From: Balneolaceae bacterium
Lineage (GTDB): Bacteria > Bacteroidota > Rhodothermia > Balneolales > Balneolaceae
Direction of reading: 5' to 3'
NCBI GenBank assembly: GCA_007134665.1
Contig: SLKH01000363.1
Coordinates: 1 to 15,676 of the forward strand
DNA length: 15,676 bases
In this document: one piece after another, positions 1-7,531 of the stretch
Layout: the number at the start of each line of letters is the position of its first letter
Numbering within the stretch: position 1 is the first letter of the stretch
Position numbers and translations under genes: made by a program
Notes under the pieces: generated by a model
The model's database searches: none
What the model saw: the letters and a program-made list of their open reading frames with translations, nothing else
What the model was told of the DNA's origin: nothing

Positions 1-1509
1 GTTTATAAAATCTTCTTCAAAATGTTCGAATGTTTCAGGATCTGCAATACTACCGTAATTCTGAGTATAATAGATAGCAAAATTATTTCTTTGTGCATTC
101 GTATACCTGGCATCACGCCATTCTTCAGAACCCATAACGATGACATCTGATCTCATCGCCTCAAGATCAGTCATCAGTAAATTAATCAGTGTATTTGCTG
201 CCTGTCCTGTAAATGGGGCGTACACACCTTTTACCGGAACGATGTTCAGAGAATCGACGAGTATTTCATCCTGTGTAAATATCTCCGTTACATCAGTCAT
301 ATCATAGCCCAACGCTCCAAAATCTTCCTGGAAATAGTAGGCAACGTGTGCACCCAGCCGTTCTGCTTCATGACGAAAAGCACTCGCTGAAGCCAATCCG
401 ATTGTATTAGCCTCAGCGATAACAGCCAAAGTATCAAGATTTAATTCCCTTACAGCAAATTCAGCCATTTGCCTGCCATGAACTGAAAAAGTCGGGTTCA
501 TTTGAAAGGTATAATTATGGCCAAGATTTATGTCATCTGAATTTGCAAGAGGGGTTAATATCGGGATTTCATAATTTTCTGCCATTGTTGACATGACTTC
601 CGCTTCATTCGAATACAAAGGCCCCAATACAGCATCAACACGTTCATTCCAGATCAATTCATTCATAGCCATGGGAACTGAATCCGGGTTTGCATGAGTA
701 TCCCTGAATCTGAGAAATACTTTTTTATCCGGGTTTCTGGAGTTAAAATCATCTGCGGCAAGAATCATTCCAAAATAGAGGTCACGAGAAACGATAAATT
801 CCGGTTCGTCCGGCTCAAAAGAGGGAAGAGCAACTCCTACATGATAAACCATCCCTTCAGGTGCACGCTGCTGCTGAAAGGGTGATTGTACGTACGTATC
901 TCTTGTTCCAATTGCATCACGGATGGTAACAAGCTCTGCGGTATCAGGTAAAAATTCACTCACTGTTTCAAGCTCATTCAACATTGCCCGCACCATTGAA
1001 TAATCAGATCTGCCGATAGCAGACCGAACAATGTCAAAACGAATACCCGGTTCATCCAACTGCCAAAATACATTGAATCTCTGATCATCTGTTAGATATC
1101 TCAATATGTCATTATAAAATCTCTGAGCCTGATTTCTAATACCAGCCTGATTACTTCTCGATTTCAAATCATTAAGAATTGAGAGTGAATTACCAATATT
1201 TCTCAATCTGAATTCATTAATTGCAAGAGAATAATTGGCTTCATTAGCTATGGTTGACCGGGAACTTTCAGCAGCTTGTTTCAGATAATGCCCGGCATGA
1301 TGATACTTACCAAGTGCAAGGTAACTTTTTCCAAGGAAGAGGTTGTTTTGATCATCTTCACTTAACTCCTTCAACACGGTTATGGCATCTTCAAAATGTT
1401 CCTGCTCATATAGTTGAAGTGCCTCTTCAAAGGATTGTCCGGAAGCAGTAGTAATGAGAATGGAAATAATAAATAACAGCGATAAAAACAGTAATTTGAT
1501 CAAATTCAT
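1..1509 (-). CDS. Exported helical-repeat plus periplasmic-binding-fold protein, LpoA-like layout (C-terminus cut by window edge)
   Basis: An uninterrupted frame of 503 codons runs from ATG at 1509 to base 1 without a stop. The first residues (MNLIKLLFLSLLFIISIL, then TTASGQS) form a signal peptide, probably cut near ASG-Q; no lipobox cysteine is visible. Residues about 25-215 are rich in helical, TPR-like segments (for example YEQEHFEDAITVLKEL and LGKSYLALGKYHHAGHYL). From about residue 220 a type 1 periplasmic-binding fold begins (YHVGVALPSF), with DLYFGMILAADDF, VDAVLGPLYSNEA and IPILTPLANS, all typical of the Leu/Ile/Val-binding protein superfamily. Family knowledge: this order of domains occurs in LpoA-type activators of penicillin-binding proteins, and similar folds serve as amino-acid receptors. 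No transporter genes are adjacent, so a structural or sensory role is more likely than uptake; that is inference. It lies 103 bases downstream of guaA, with no terminator seen between them. Confidence 0.8.
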   Translation of the reverse strand, partial: MNLIKLLFLSLLFIISILITTASGQSFEEALQLYEQEHFEDAITVLKELSEDDQNNLFLGKSYLALGKYHHAGHYLKQAAESSRSTIANEANYSLAINEFRLRNIGNSLSILNDLKSRSNQAGIRNQAQRFYNDILRYLTDDQRFNVFWQLDEPGIRFDIVRSAIGRSDYSMVRAMLNELETVSEFLPDTAELVTIRDAIGTRDTYVQSPFQQQRAPEGMVYHVGVALPSFEPDEPEFIVSRDLYFGMILAADDFNSRNPDKKVFLRFRDTHANPDSVPMAMNELIWNERVDAVLGPLYSNEAEVMSTMAENYEIPILTPLANSDDINLGHNYTFQMNPTFSVHGRQMAEFAVRELNLDTLAVIAEANTIGLASASAFRHEAERLGAHVAYYFQEDFGALGYDMTDVTEIFTQDEILVDSLNIVPVKGVYAPFTGQAANTLINLLMTDLEAMRSDVIVMGSEEWRDARYTNAQRNNFAIYYTQNYGSIADPETFEHFEEDFIN

Positions 1510-1612
1510 AGTATGGCTTTTTCAACAGATAACGAAACGCTTACAAGGATATAGATATTATCAGACGAATAAGTTCCTTACTTAAACACCGAATTTAAAA
1601 ATATCCTGAAGT

Positions 1613-3163
1613 TTATTCCCATTCAATTGTAGAAGGAGGTTTTGAACTGATATCATAAACCACCCGGTTAATACCACGAACTTCATTAATAATCCTGTTC
1701 GAAACTTCCGAGAGAAAGTCGTATGGAAGGTGTGCCCAGTCAGCAGTCATACCATCGACACTTGTTACGGCTCTGATTGCAGCGGTATATTCATATGTGC
1801 GCTCATCACCCATAACACCTACAGATTGAACCGGTAAAAGTACAACCAAAGCCTGCCAAACTTTATCATACAAGCCATGTTCTCTTAATGCCTGAATAAA
1901 AATTGCATCCGCTTCCCTTAACAGGTTGAGGCGGTCTATTTTTAATTCACCGAGCACCCTGATACCAAGTCCCGGCCCGGGAAATGGGTGCCTTCCTATA
2001 AAATGATCCGGAATTGCAAGTTCACGGCCAACTGCCCTTACTTCATCCTTGAACAATTCACGAACCGGTTCAATCAGGTCAAGTTTCATTTTTTCAGGTA
2101 AACCGCCGACATTATGATGTGATTTAATGGTTGCTGAGGGGCCTTTGAAGGAGACACTCTCAATGACATCAGGGTAAAGTGTACCCTGGGCAAGATACTT
2201 GAATTCGTTTTTCCCCCTTATCGCTTCGTCAAATACATCGATGAATGTATTTCCAATGACTTTCCTTTTTTCTTCCGGATCTTTTACACCTTGTAATCGT
2301 TCCAAAAATAGATCTGAGGCATCAATGCCTTCAACAGGAAGTTTCAGCGTTTCTTTATAAGTATTAAGAACCTTTTTAAATTCATTTTTTCTCAAAAGGC
2401 CGTTATCAACAAATATGCAGAGCAGTTGATCCCCGATTGCTTTGTGAATCAGTGTAGCGACCACAGTCGAATCGACACCTCCGGACAAACCACATAACAC
2501 TTTGTCGTTACCTACTTTATCACGAATAGCTTTAATTTCTGTATCTATAAAAGAGGAGGGGGTCCATCTGCCCGAACAGTGACATATATTTTTGATAAAA
2601 TTTTCAAAAATATATGAACCTTCTTCTGTGTGGATCACTTCCGGGTGAAACTGTACACCAAAAATAGGGTTTGTTTTATGTCGGACAGCTGCTACTTTTG
2701 CATTTTCAGTATGCGCTATAATTTTATACTCATCCGGAAGCTTTTTTATATGATCTCCATGACTCATCCATACCACAGATCGATCAGTAATTCCCCTGAG
2801 CAGGTCTTCATCATTATCAACAATGAGATGAGCCCGGCCGAACTCCCGCTTTTCAGCTTTTTCCACGCTTCCCGGATTTACAGAATGTGCAAGTGATTGC
2901 AAACCGTAACATATTCCGAGCACCGGTTTCTCCATATCAAGGATATCCATGTTTAATACCGGAGCATCAGAATCATAGACACTTTTCGGGCCACCCGATA
3001 AAATGATACCATCAGGCAAATTATCCTGAAATTCCGACAGATCGGTATCATACGGGTGAATTTCACAATAAACATGAAGCTCACGAACCCGTCTTGCGAT
3101 TAATTGTGTATACTGAGATCCGAAGTCAAGAATCAGGACCCACTCATCATGGAAAGCGTGCAT
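1613..3163 (-). CDS. guaA: GMP synthase (glutamine-hydrolysing)
   Basis: Converts XMP to GMP with ATP and glutamine in the cytoplasm, the last step of guanine nucleotide synthesis. The 516-residue protein is full length. Residues 8-190 are a class I glutamine amidotransferase with the nucleophile in GICYG (Cys85) and the His173/Glu175 pair in FHPEV. Residues about 205-400 are the ATP pyrophosphatase domain with the P-loop LSGGVDST (226-233). The C-terminal dimerisation domain ends in the usual KPPSTIEWE. The start is ATG at 3163, just ahead of the conserved VLILDFGSQYTQ, so it is well placed. It is the last gene of the efp-accB-accC-gcvH-guaA run, 26 bases after gcvH, and is probably co-transcribed with it. 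Confidence 0.98.
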   Translation of the reverse strand: MHAFHDEWVLILDFGSQYTQLIARRVRELHVYCEIHPYDTDLSEFQDNLPDGIILSGGPKSVYDSDAPVLNMDILDMEKPVLGICYGLQSLAHSVNPGSVEKAEKREFGRAHLIVDNDEDLLRGITDRSVVWMSHGDHIKKLPDEYKIIAHTENAKVAAVRHKTNPIFGVQFHPEVIHTEEGSYIFENFIKNICHCSGRWTPSSFIDTEIKAIRDKVGNDKVLCGLSGGVDSTVVATLIHKAIGDQLLCIFVDNGLLRKNEFKKVLNTYKETLKLPVEGIDASDLFLERLQGVKDPEEKRKVIGNTFIDVFDEAIRGKNEFKYLAQGTLYPDVIESVSFKGPSATIKSHHNVGGLPEKMKLDLIEPVRELFKDEVRAVGRELAIPDHFIGRHPFPGPGLGIRVLGELKIDRLNLLREADAIFIQALREHGLYDKVWQALVVLLPVQSVGVMGDERTYEYTAAIRAVTSVDGMTADWAHLPYDFLSEVSNRIINEVRGINRVVYDISSKPPSTIEWE

Positions 3164-3189
3164 AGCTTTATTTAAGTTGGCAGCTAAAT

Positions 3190-3570
3190 TTAGTCTATAA
3201 TTTTTTTATACTCTTCAACACTCATCAGGCTGTCCAGTTCGTCAGGGTCTGATATGGATATTCTGACCAACCATCCCGAACCGTATGGATCGCTGTTAAC
3301 CAGTTCCGGATCATCTTCAAGATTTTCATTTACCTCTGCAATTTCACCGGCAACCGGTGCATAGAGTTCTGAAACAGTCTTTACAGCTTCTACAGTACCG
3401 AATACATCATCTTTTTTGAATGTAAATCCGGACTCTTCGAGTTCAACGAATACGATATCACCAAGTTCACCCTGGGCAAAATCCGTTATTCCAACGGTTG
3501 CTGTTCCATCCTCATTGAGCCTTATCCACTCATGCTCGTTTGTGTATTTCAGATCCTCAGGAAATTTCAT
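3190..3570 (-). CDS. gcvH: Glycine cleavage system H protein
   Basis: Lipoylated carrier that shuttles the aminomethyl group between the P, T and L proteins of the glycine cleavage complex in the cytoplasm. The 126-residue length is normal. It begins with the family pattern YTNEHEWI, and the lipoyl-lysine is Lys64 in VEAVKTVSELYAP. The C-terminal half carries NSDPYGSGWLVRI, also typical. It starts 6 bases after the accC stop, so it is almost certainly in the same transcript. No gcvT, gcvP or lipoate-attachment gene is in the window, so the partners must be elsewhere. In some bacteria H proteins also act in lipoyl relay; nothing here decides that. Confidence 0.96.
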   Translation of the reverse strand: MKFPEDLKYTNEHEWIRLNEDGTATVGITDFAQGELGDIVFVELEESGFTFKKDDVFGTVEAVKTVSELYAPVAGEIAEVNENLEDDPELVNSDPYGSGWLVRISISDPDELDSLMSVEEYKKIID

Positions 3571-3576
3571 AGCTAT

Positions 3577-4932
3577 CTACTGCTTTTCAGGTGGTTGATA
3601 TTTAAAATGTGATTCCAGGTAATGCGTATTGAATTTACCTGTTTTAAAATTTTCATCGTCCATTAACTGTAAATGATAGGGGATCGTAGTTTTAATTCCT
3701 TCAATAATAAATTCTTCAAGTGCCCGTCTCATTCTTTTAATAGCTTCACCTCGTGTAGGTGCGCTTACAATTAATTTAGCAATCATGGAATCATAATGAG
3801 GCGGAATTTTATAGCCGGAATAAGCATGGGTATCAATTCTGACACTGTGGCCTCCGGGGGTGTGAAAAACATTAATCGTGCCCGCAGAAGGCCTGAAATT
3901 ATGAGCGGGATCTTCTGCATTGATTCTGCACTCAATGGCATGTCCCCGCATTTTTAGTGGTTTTAAATTCAGTTTCTGACCGGCAGCGACCTTAATCTGT
4001 TCAGCTACAAGATCACAGTGGGTGATTTCTTCAGTTACGGGATGCTCAACCTGGATACGTGTATTCATCTCCATAAAGTAGAAATTGCGATCTTTATCAA
4101 CCAAAAACTCAATCGTACCCGCACCTTCATAATTGATTGCTTCTCCGGCACGGACTGCTGCATTTCCCATTTTTTCCCGAAGTTCCGGAGTCATGACCGG
4201 GGATGGAGCCTCTTCAAGTAGTTTCTGGTTTCTTCGCTGCAGGGAACACTCCCTTTCTCCAAGGTGAACAACGTTACCGTGCTGATCTCCAATGATCTGG
4301 ATTTCAATATGACGCGGGTTCTGTACAAACTTTTCGATGTAAACATCCGGATTGCCAAATGCATTTGCTGCTTCATTCCGGCAGGTATCGAATGCCTGTT
4401 TCAATTTGGATTCCTCATGTACGATGCGCATACCTCGCCCGCCGCCGCCTGCAGAAGCTTTTATTATCACCGGGTAACCCATTTCCCTGCATACCGTTTT
4501 TGCCTCTTCATATTCCTCAACGATTCCTTCGGACCCGGGCACTACAGGAACTCCGCTATCTATCATCGTTGCTTTGGCTGTGGCTTTATCTCCCATTTTA
4601 GAAATCATGGAAGGAGAGGGGCCTATAAATTTCAACTCATGTTCGGAACAGATTCTTGAAAATTCGGCATTTTCTGCCAGGAAACCGTAACCGGGATGAA
4701 TTGCTTCGGCATTAGTAATTTCGGCAGCAGAGAGGATTGCAGGGATCTTCAGGTAACTTTCTTTACTCGGAGCAGGCCCTATACAGACCGCTTCATCTGC
4801 AAATTTAATATGCAGGCTGTCTTCATCGGCTTTTGAGAAGACAGCTACAGTTTTAATACCCATTTCCTTGCATGTCCGGATAATGCGCAATGCTATTTCG
4901 CCACGGTTGGCAATAAGAATTTTTTTAAACAT
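3577..4932 (-). CDS. accC: Acetyl-CoA carboxylase, biotin carboxylase subunit
   Basis: Carboxylates the biotin carried by AccB using ATP and bicarbonate, in the first committed step of fatty acid synthesis. The 451-residue protein has the N-terminal domain (KKILIANRGEIALRI), the ATP-grasp domain with the glycine-rich loop GGGGRGM (162-168), and the C-terminal domain. Residues matching the E. coli active site fall at the same numbers: Lys116, Lys159, His209, Glu276, Glu288, Asn290, Arg292 (EMNTRIQVEHP) and Glu296. Nothing essential is missing. There is no carboxyltransferase domain, so this is the separate-subunit form and not a pyruvate or propionyl-CoA carboxylase fusion. It starts 12 bases after the accB stop, the usual accBC pairing. 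Confidence 0.98.
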   Translation of the reverse strand: MFKKILIANRGEIALRIIRTCKEMGIKTVAVFSKADEDSLHIKFADEAVCIGPAPSKESYLKIPAILSAAEITNAEAIHPGYGFLAENAEFSRICSEHELKFIGPSPSMISKMGDKATAKATMIDSGVPVVPGSEGIVEEYEEAKTVCREMGYPVIIKASAGGGGRGMRIVHEESKLKQAFDTCRNEAANAFGNPDVYIEKFVQNPRHIEIQIIGDQHGNVVHLGERECSLQRRNQKLLEEAPSPVMTPELREKMGNAAVRAGEAINYEGAGTIEFLVDKDRNFYFMEMNTRIQVEHPVTEEITHCDLVAEQIKVAAGQKLNLKPLKMRGHAIECRINAEDPAHNFRPSAGTINVFHTPGGHSVRIDTHAYSGYKIPPHYDSMIAKLIVSAPTRGEAIKRMRRALEEFIIEGIKTTIPYHLQLMDDENFKTGKFNTHYLESHFKYQPPEKQ

Positions 4933-4944
4933 GCAAATGATCGG

Positions 4945-5442
4945 TTAATCTTTTTTGATGATAAATAGGGGCTGATCAAATTCAACAGGCTGTGCATCAT
5001 CAACAAGAATCTTTTGAAGAGTGCCGCTAAATTCAGCCTCAATTTCATTCATGATTTTCATTGCTTCAACAATACACAGGGTTTGCCCGGTTTCAACTCT
5101 GTCTCCGATTTCTATAAAAGGATCAGAATCGGGGGACGGAGATCTGTAAAATGTACCTACAATAGGAGATTTGACAGTAGTTCCTTCCGCTTCCCGGGAA
5201 GTATCACTTTGAGTCGCCTCACCTTTTTGAGATTGTGCTGCAGTACCTGGTGAGTCAGGTGGATTTTCTTGAGCTTGCGGAGCCTGTTGTGGCATTTGGT
5301 AGTGGTAAACAGGTGAGTCCTGATGCCCGGAATCCGATCTCTTTTTCACCTTGATTTTAAAATCGCCTTCCTCAATTGAGACTTCATTTACATCACTTTC
5401 ACTGATCAGGTCGAGTATGTTTTTTACCAGTTTTAAATCCAT
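4945..5442 (-). CDS. accB: Acetyl-CoA carboxylase biotin carboxyl carrier protein
   Basis: Carries biotin between the biotin carboxylase and carboxyltransferase sites of acetyl-CoA carboxylase. In its 165 residues, 1-36 form the N-terminal helix and strand region, about 38-88 are a flexible Pro/Gln/Ser-rich linker of low complexity, and 90-165 are the biotinyl domain. The biotin acceptor is Lys129 in the conserved EAMKIMNE. The short thumb-like segment before it (SPIVGTFYRSPSPDSDPF) is characteristic of the acetyl-CoA carboxylase carrier and separates it from pyruvate carboxylase-type domains. It starts 6 bases after the efp stop and ends 12 bases before accC, so it lies inside one transcript. 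Confidence 0.97.
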   Translation of the reverse strand: MDLKLVKNILDLISESDVNEVSIEEGDFKIKVKKRSDSGHQDSPVYHYQMPQQAPQAQENPPDSPGTAAQSQKGEATQSDTSREAEGTTVKSPIVGTFYRSPSPDSDPFIEIGDRVETGQTLCIVEAMKIMNEIEAEFSGTLQKILVDDAQPVEFDQPLFIIKKD

Positions 5443-5448
5443 ATTCAG

Positions 5449-6024
5449 TTAGTTTATATTCACTCGTTCTACGTATTCGCCCGTGCGGGTATCCACTTTG
5501 ATTTGATCTCCCTTATTAATAAATAAAGGCACCTGTATAACAGCTCCTGACGATATTGTTGCTGGTTTACTGCCACCCTGAGCAGTATCTCCACGTAGTC
5601 CAGGATCTGTTTCTTCTACTGTTGATACGATATGAGCGGGTGGTTCGGCATAAAGCACCTGGTCATTATCCACGTCTATGAGCAAAGTACAATTTTCACC
5701 TTCTGTTACAAATTCAGGTTTCAATACCCTCTCTTTTTCAAGAGGAAATTGTTCGTAAGTATCCTGGTTCATGAAGTAGTACAAACCGGCATCAGAATAT
5801 AAAAATTGATAGGTATGGCTCTCAATTCTGACTGATTCTACTTTCTCACCAGACCTGTACGTCTTTTCGATATTCTTTTCATTGACTACCCCTTTCAATT
5901 TGGTGCGAACAAATGCACCACCTTTTCCAGGTTTGACATGCTGAAATTCAACAATGGAGTAGATTTCATCATCTACAAGTATATTTAAACCGGGTCGGAA
6001 ATCCGATGTATCTATTTTAGCCAT
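5449..6024 (-). CDS. efp: Translation elongation factor P
   Basis: Binds the ribosome near the E site and relieves stalling at consecutive prolines. The 191-residue length fits the usual size of about 185-190. The N-terminal KOW-like domain carries the tip loop KPGKGG, with Lys34 in the position that is modified in E. coli; the modification used here cannot be told from sequence, and no epmA/epmB-type gene is in the window. Two OB-fold domains follow, ending with the family pattern DTRTGEYVERV. The start is ATG at 6024. It is the first gene of the efp-accB-accC-gcvH-guaA run, and an 88-base gap with a possible promoter separates it from the transporter gene upstream. Confidence 0.97.
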   Translation of the reverse strand: MAKIDTSDFRPGLNILVDDEIYSIVEFQHVKPGKGGAFVRTKLKGVVNEKNIEKTYRSGEKVESVRIESHTYQFLYSDAGLYYFMNQDTYEQFPLEKERVLKPEFVTEGENCTLLIDVDNDQVLYAEPPAHIVSTVEETDPGLRGDTAQGGSKPATISSGAVIQVPLFINKGDQIKVDTRTGEYVERVNIN

Positions 6025-6050
6025 ATTATATTCTCAGTTTCAGGTGCGTC

Positions 6051-6082
6051 AGAAAATATGGGTAGCTCTGTTGTTAAACAAA
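6051..6082 (-). promoter_or_regulatory. Possible Bacteroidota-type promoter for the efp run
   Basis: On the minus strand TTTG (6079-6082) is followed by a 20-nt spacer and TATTTTCT (6051-6058). The Bacteroidota consensus is TTTG, 19-21 nt, TAnnTTTG. The upstream box is exact, but the downstream box matches only four of six fixed positions, so this is weak. It lies 27-58 bases ahead of the efp start, a sensible place. Confidence 0.3.
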
Positions 6083-6112
6083 CAATTCAGCAGAATTCAT
6101 CCAACAAAGTTG

Positions 6113-7477
6113 CTATGAAATTATATTATAAATGGTTGTAATCAATACCAGTCCAATTAAAACAGGACAAATATATCTTATGAAAAACGTCCATACTTTT
6201 GCAAACCAATGACTTTCAACACCTTCAAATCCTTGCTCAATTTCAAGCAATGCATTTTCAGCTTTCCAGAAATACCCAAGGAAAAGACAGATCATCAACC
6301 CACCAAGGGGAAGTCCTATTTCATTAAAGATGTAAACAAAATAGTCGATAAGTGAAATATCAAATGAAATAATAATAGCAATTATTGCAACAAGGCTTCC
6401 GACGCCCCAGGCAGCTTTTTTTCTTCTTACGTTAAACTCATCAATCACATATGATACCGGTACTTCGAGAAGGGAAATGGAGGAGGTTAGAGCTGCCAAC
6501 CCCAGCAGAATAAAAAAGGTAATCCCAATAATCATGCCCAGTACTCCTCCAATTTGATGGAAAAGCTCTGGCAGAACATCAAAAACAAGAGTGACACTTG
6601 AATGAAGTGCACCGGTTTCGGGATTAAAGATTTCAGTACCTCCATATTGTGCGACAAACATGGCCGGAATCACGAGCAGACCTGCAATAAAAGCTATACC
6701 GACATCTGTCAGAGTTACATATGCTGCAGATTCAACCAGATTTTGCTCTTTGTTTAAATAAGAACCATATGTTATCAATGCACCCATGCCGAGAGAAAGA
6801 GAGAAGAATGCCTGACCCAATGCCGATAAAATAAGATCACCGTCTACAGTAGAAAAATCAGGATTAATATACATTATCAATCCTTCCATGCTTCCATCAA
6901 GTGTAAAAATGTAAACGATCAGGGCTATCAGCAATATAAGCAGAATTGGCATGAGAGCTTTTGTTGCCCGTTCAATCCCCTGACTCACACCTCCTGTAAT
7001 AATCAATACGGTTAGGAGCATAAAAATCACTGAAAATACAGCATTCTTTAACCCATGGCCAAGATCCCCAAGTGTGGAGGCAATCGATTCATGGCCGAAA
7101 AAATAAAATACCTCTTCCAATACATAACCCAATGTCCAGCCTGATATAACGAGATAGAAGGAGAGAATCATCACACCACAAAGAACTCCCCAGTAACCGA
7201 TGAGCGGAGCCAAAAAACCCTTGCCTAATGCCTTGAATGCACCAACCGGATTTTTTTGAGTTCTTCTTCCAATCGTAAATTCAGCAATCATCACAGGAAA
7301 GCCAACCACAAGACAGCATACAAGATAGATTAAAATGAATGCAGCGCCGCCATTATCAGCTACCTGAGTAGGAAAACCCCAGATATTTCCAAGGCCTACT
7401 GCGGAACCGGCAGCAGCCAGAATAAAACCAAGTTTCGTATTCCAGGTTCCCCGTGAACTCTTTTCTAACTCAGGCAA
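6113..7477 (-). CDS. Sodium-dependent transporter, neurotransmitter:sodium symporter (NSS) family
   Basis: Inner-membrane sodium-coupled uptake carrier, probably for an amino acid or related small amine; the substrate cannot be read from sequence. The 454 residues contain about 11 hydrophobic segments, the number common in bacterial members. The first segment carries the family signature GSAVGLGNIWGFP followed by NGGAAF, and the later unwound segment reads FFSLSLGMGAL. At residue 34 a glycine stands where LeuT has the gate Arg30 (see findings). The start is TTG at 7477: the in-frame stop at 7502-7504 leaves no ATG or GTG before the first membrane segment, and AAGGA sits 7 bases ahead. It follows the GH13 gene by 54 bases without a visible terminator, so it is probably the last gene of the metG run. 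Confidence 0.92.
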   Translation of the reverse strand: MPELEKSSRGTWNTKLGFILAAAGSAVGLGNIWGFPTQVADNGGAAFILIYLVCCLVVGFPVMIAEFTIGRRTQKNPVGAFKALGKGFLAPLIGYWGVLCGVMILSFYLVISGWTLGYVLEEVFYFFGHESIASTLGDLGHGLKNAVFSVIFMLLTVLIITGGVSQGIERATKALMPILLILLIALIVYIFTLDGSMEGLIMYINPDFSTVDGDLILSALGQAFFSLSLGMGALITYGSYLNKEQNLVESAAYVTLTDVGIAFIAGLLVIPAMFVAQYGGTEIFNPETGALHSSVTLVFDVLPELFHQIGGVLGMIIGITFFILLGLAALTSSISLLEVPVSYVIDEFNVRRKKAAWGVGSLVAIIAIIISFDISLIDYFVYIFNEIGLPLGGLMICLFLGYFWKAENALLEIEQGFEGVESHWFAKVWTFFIRYICPVLIGLVLITTIYNIIS

Positions 7478-7531
7478 AATAGATTCCTTATTCGTTAGCG
7501 TTTAAATTTTGACTAAAATATCTCACTTGAT

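Noticed and set aside
694..1451. Plus-strand open frames of about 60 residues at 694-885 and 1254-1451
   Set aside because: They lie opposite the long minus-strand exported protein, which has coherent domains over its whole length; the short frames show no recognisable motif.
1510..1612. Possible promoter or terminator between guaA and the exported protein gene
   Set aside because: TATCCTTG resembles a TAnnTTTG box, but no TTTG lies 19-21 bases upstream, and there is no stable hairpin with a T-run.
4264..4659. Plus-strand open frame of 131 codons
   Set aside because: It is antisense to the ATP-grasp core of accC, and its Cys/Phe-rich composition is that expected of a reverse-strand shadow.
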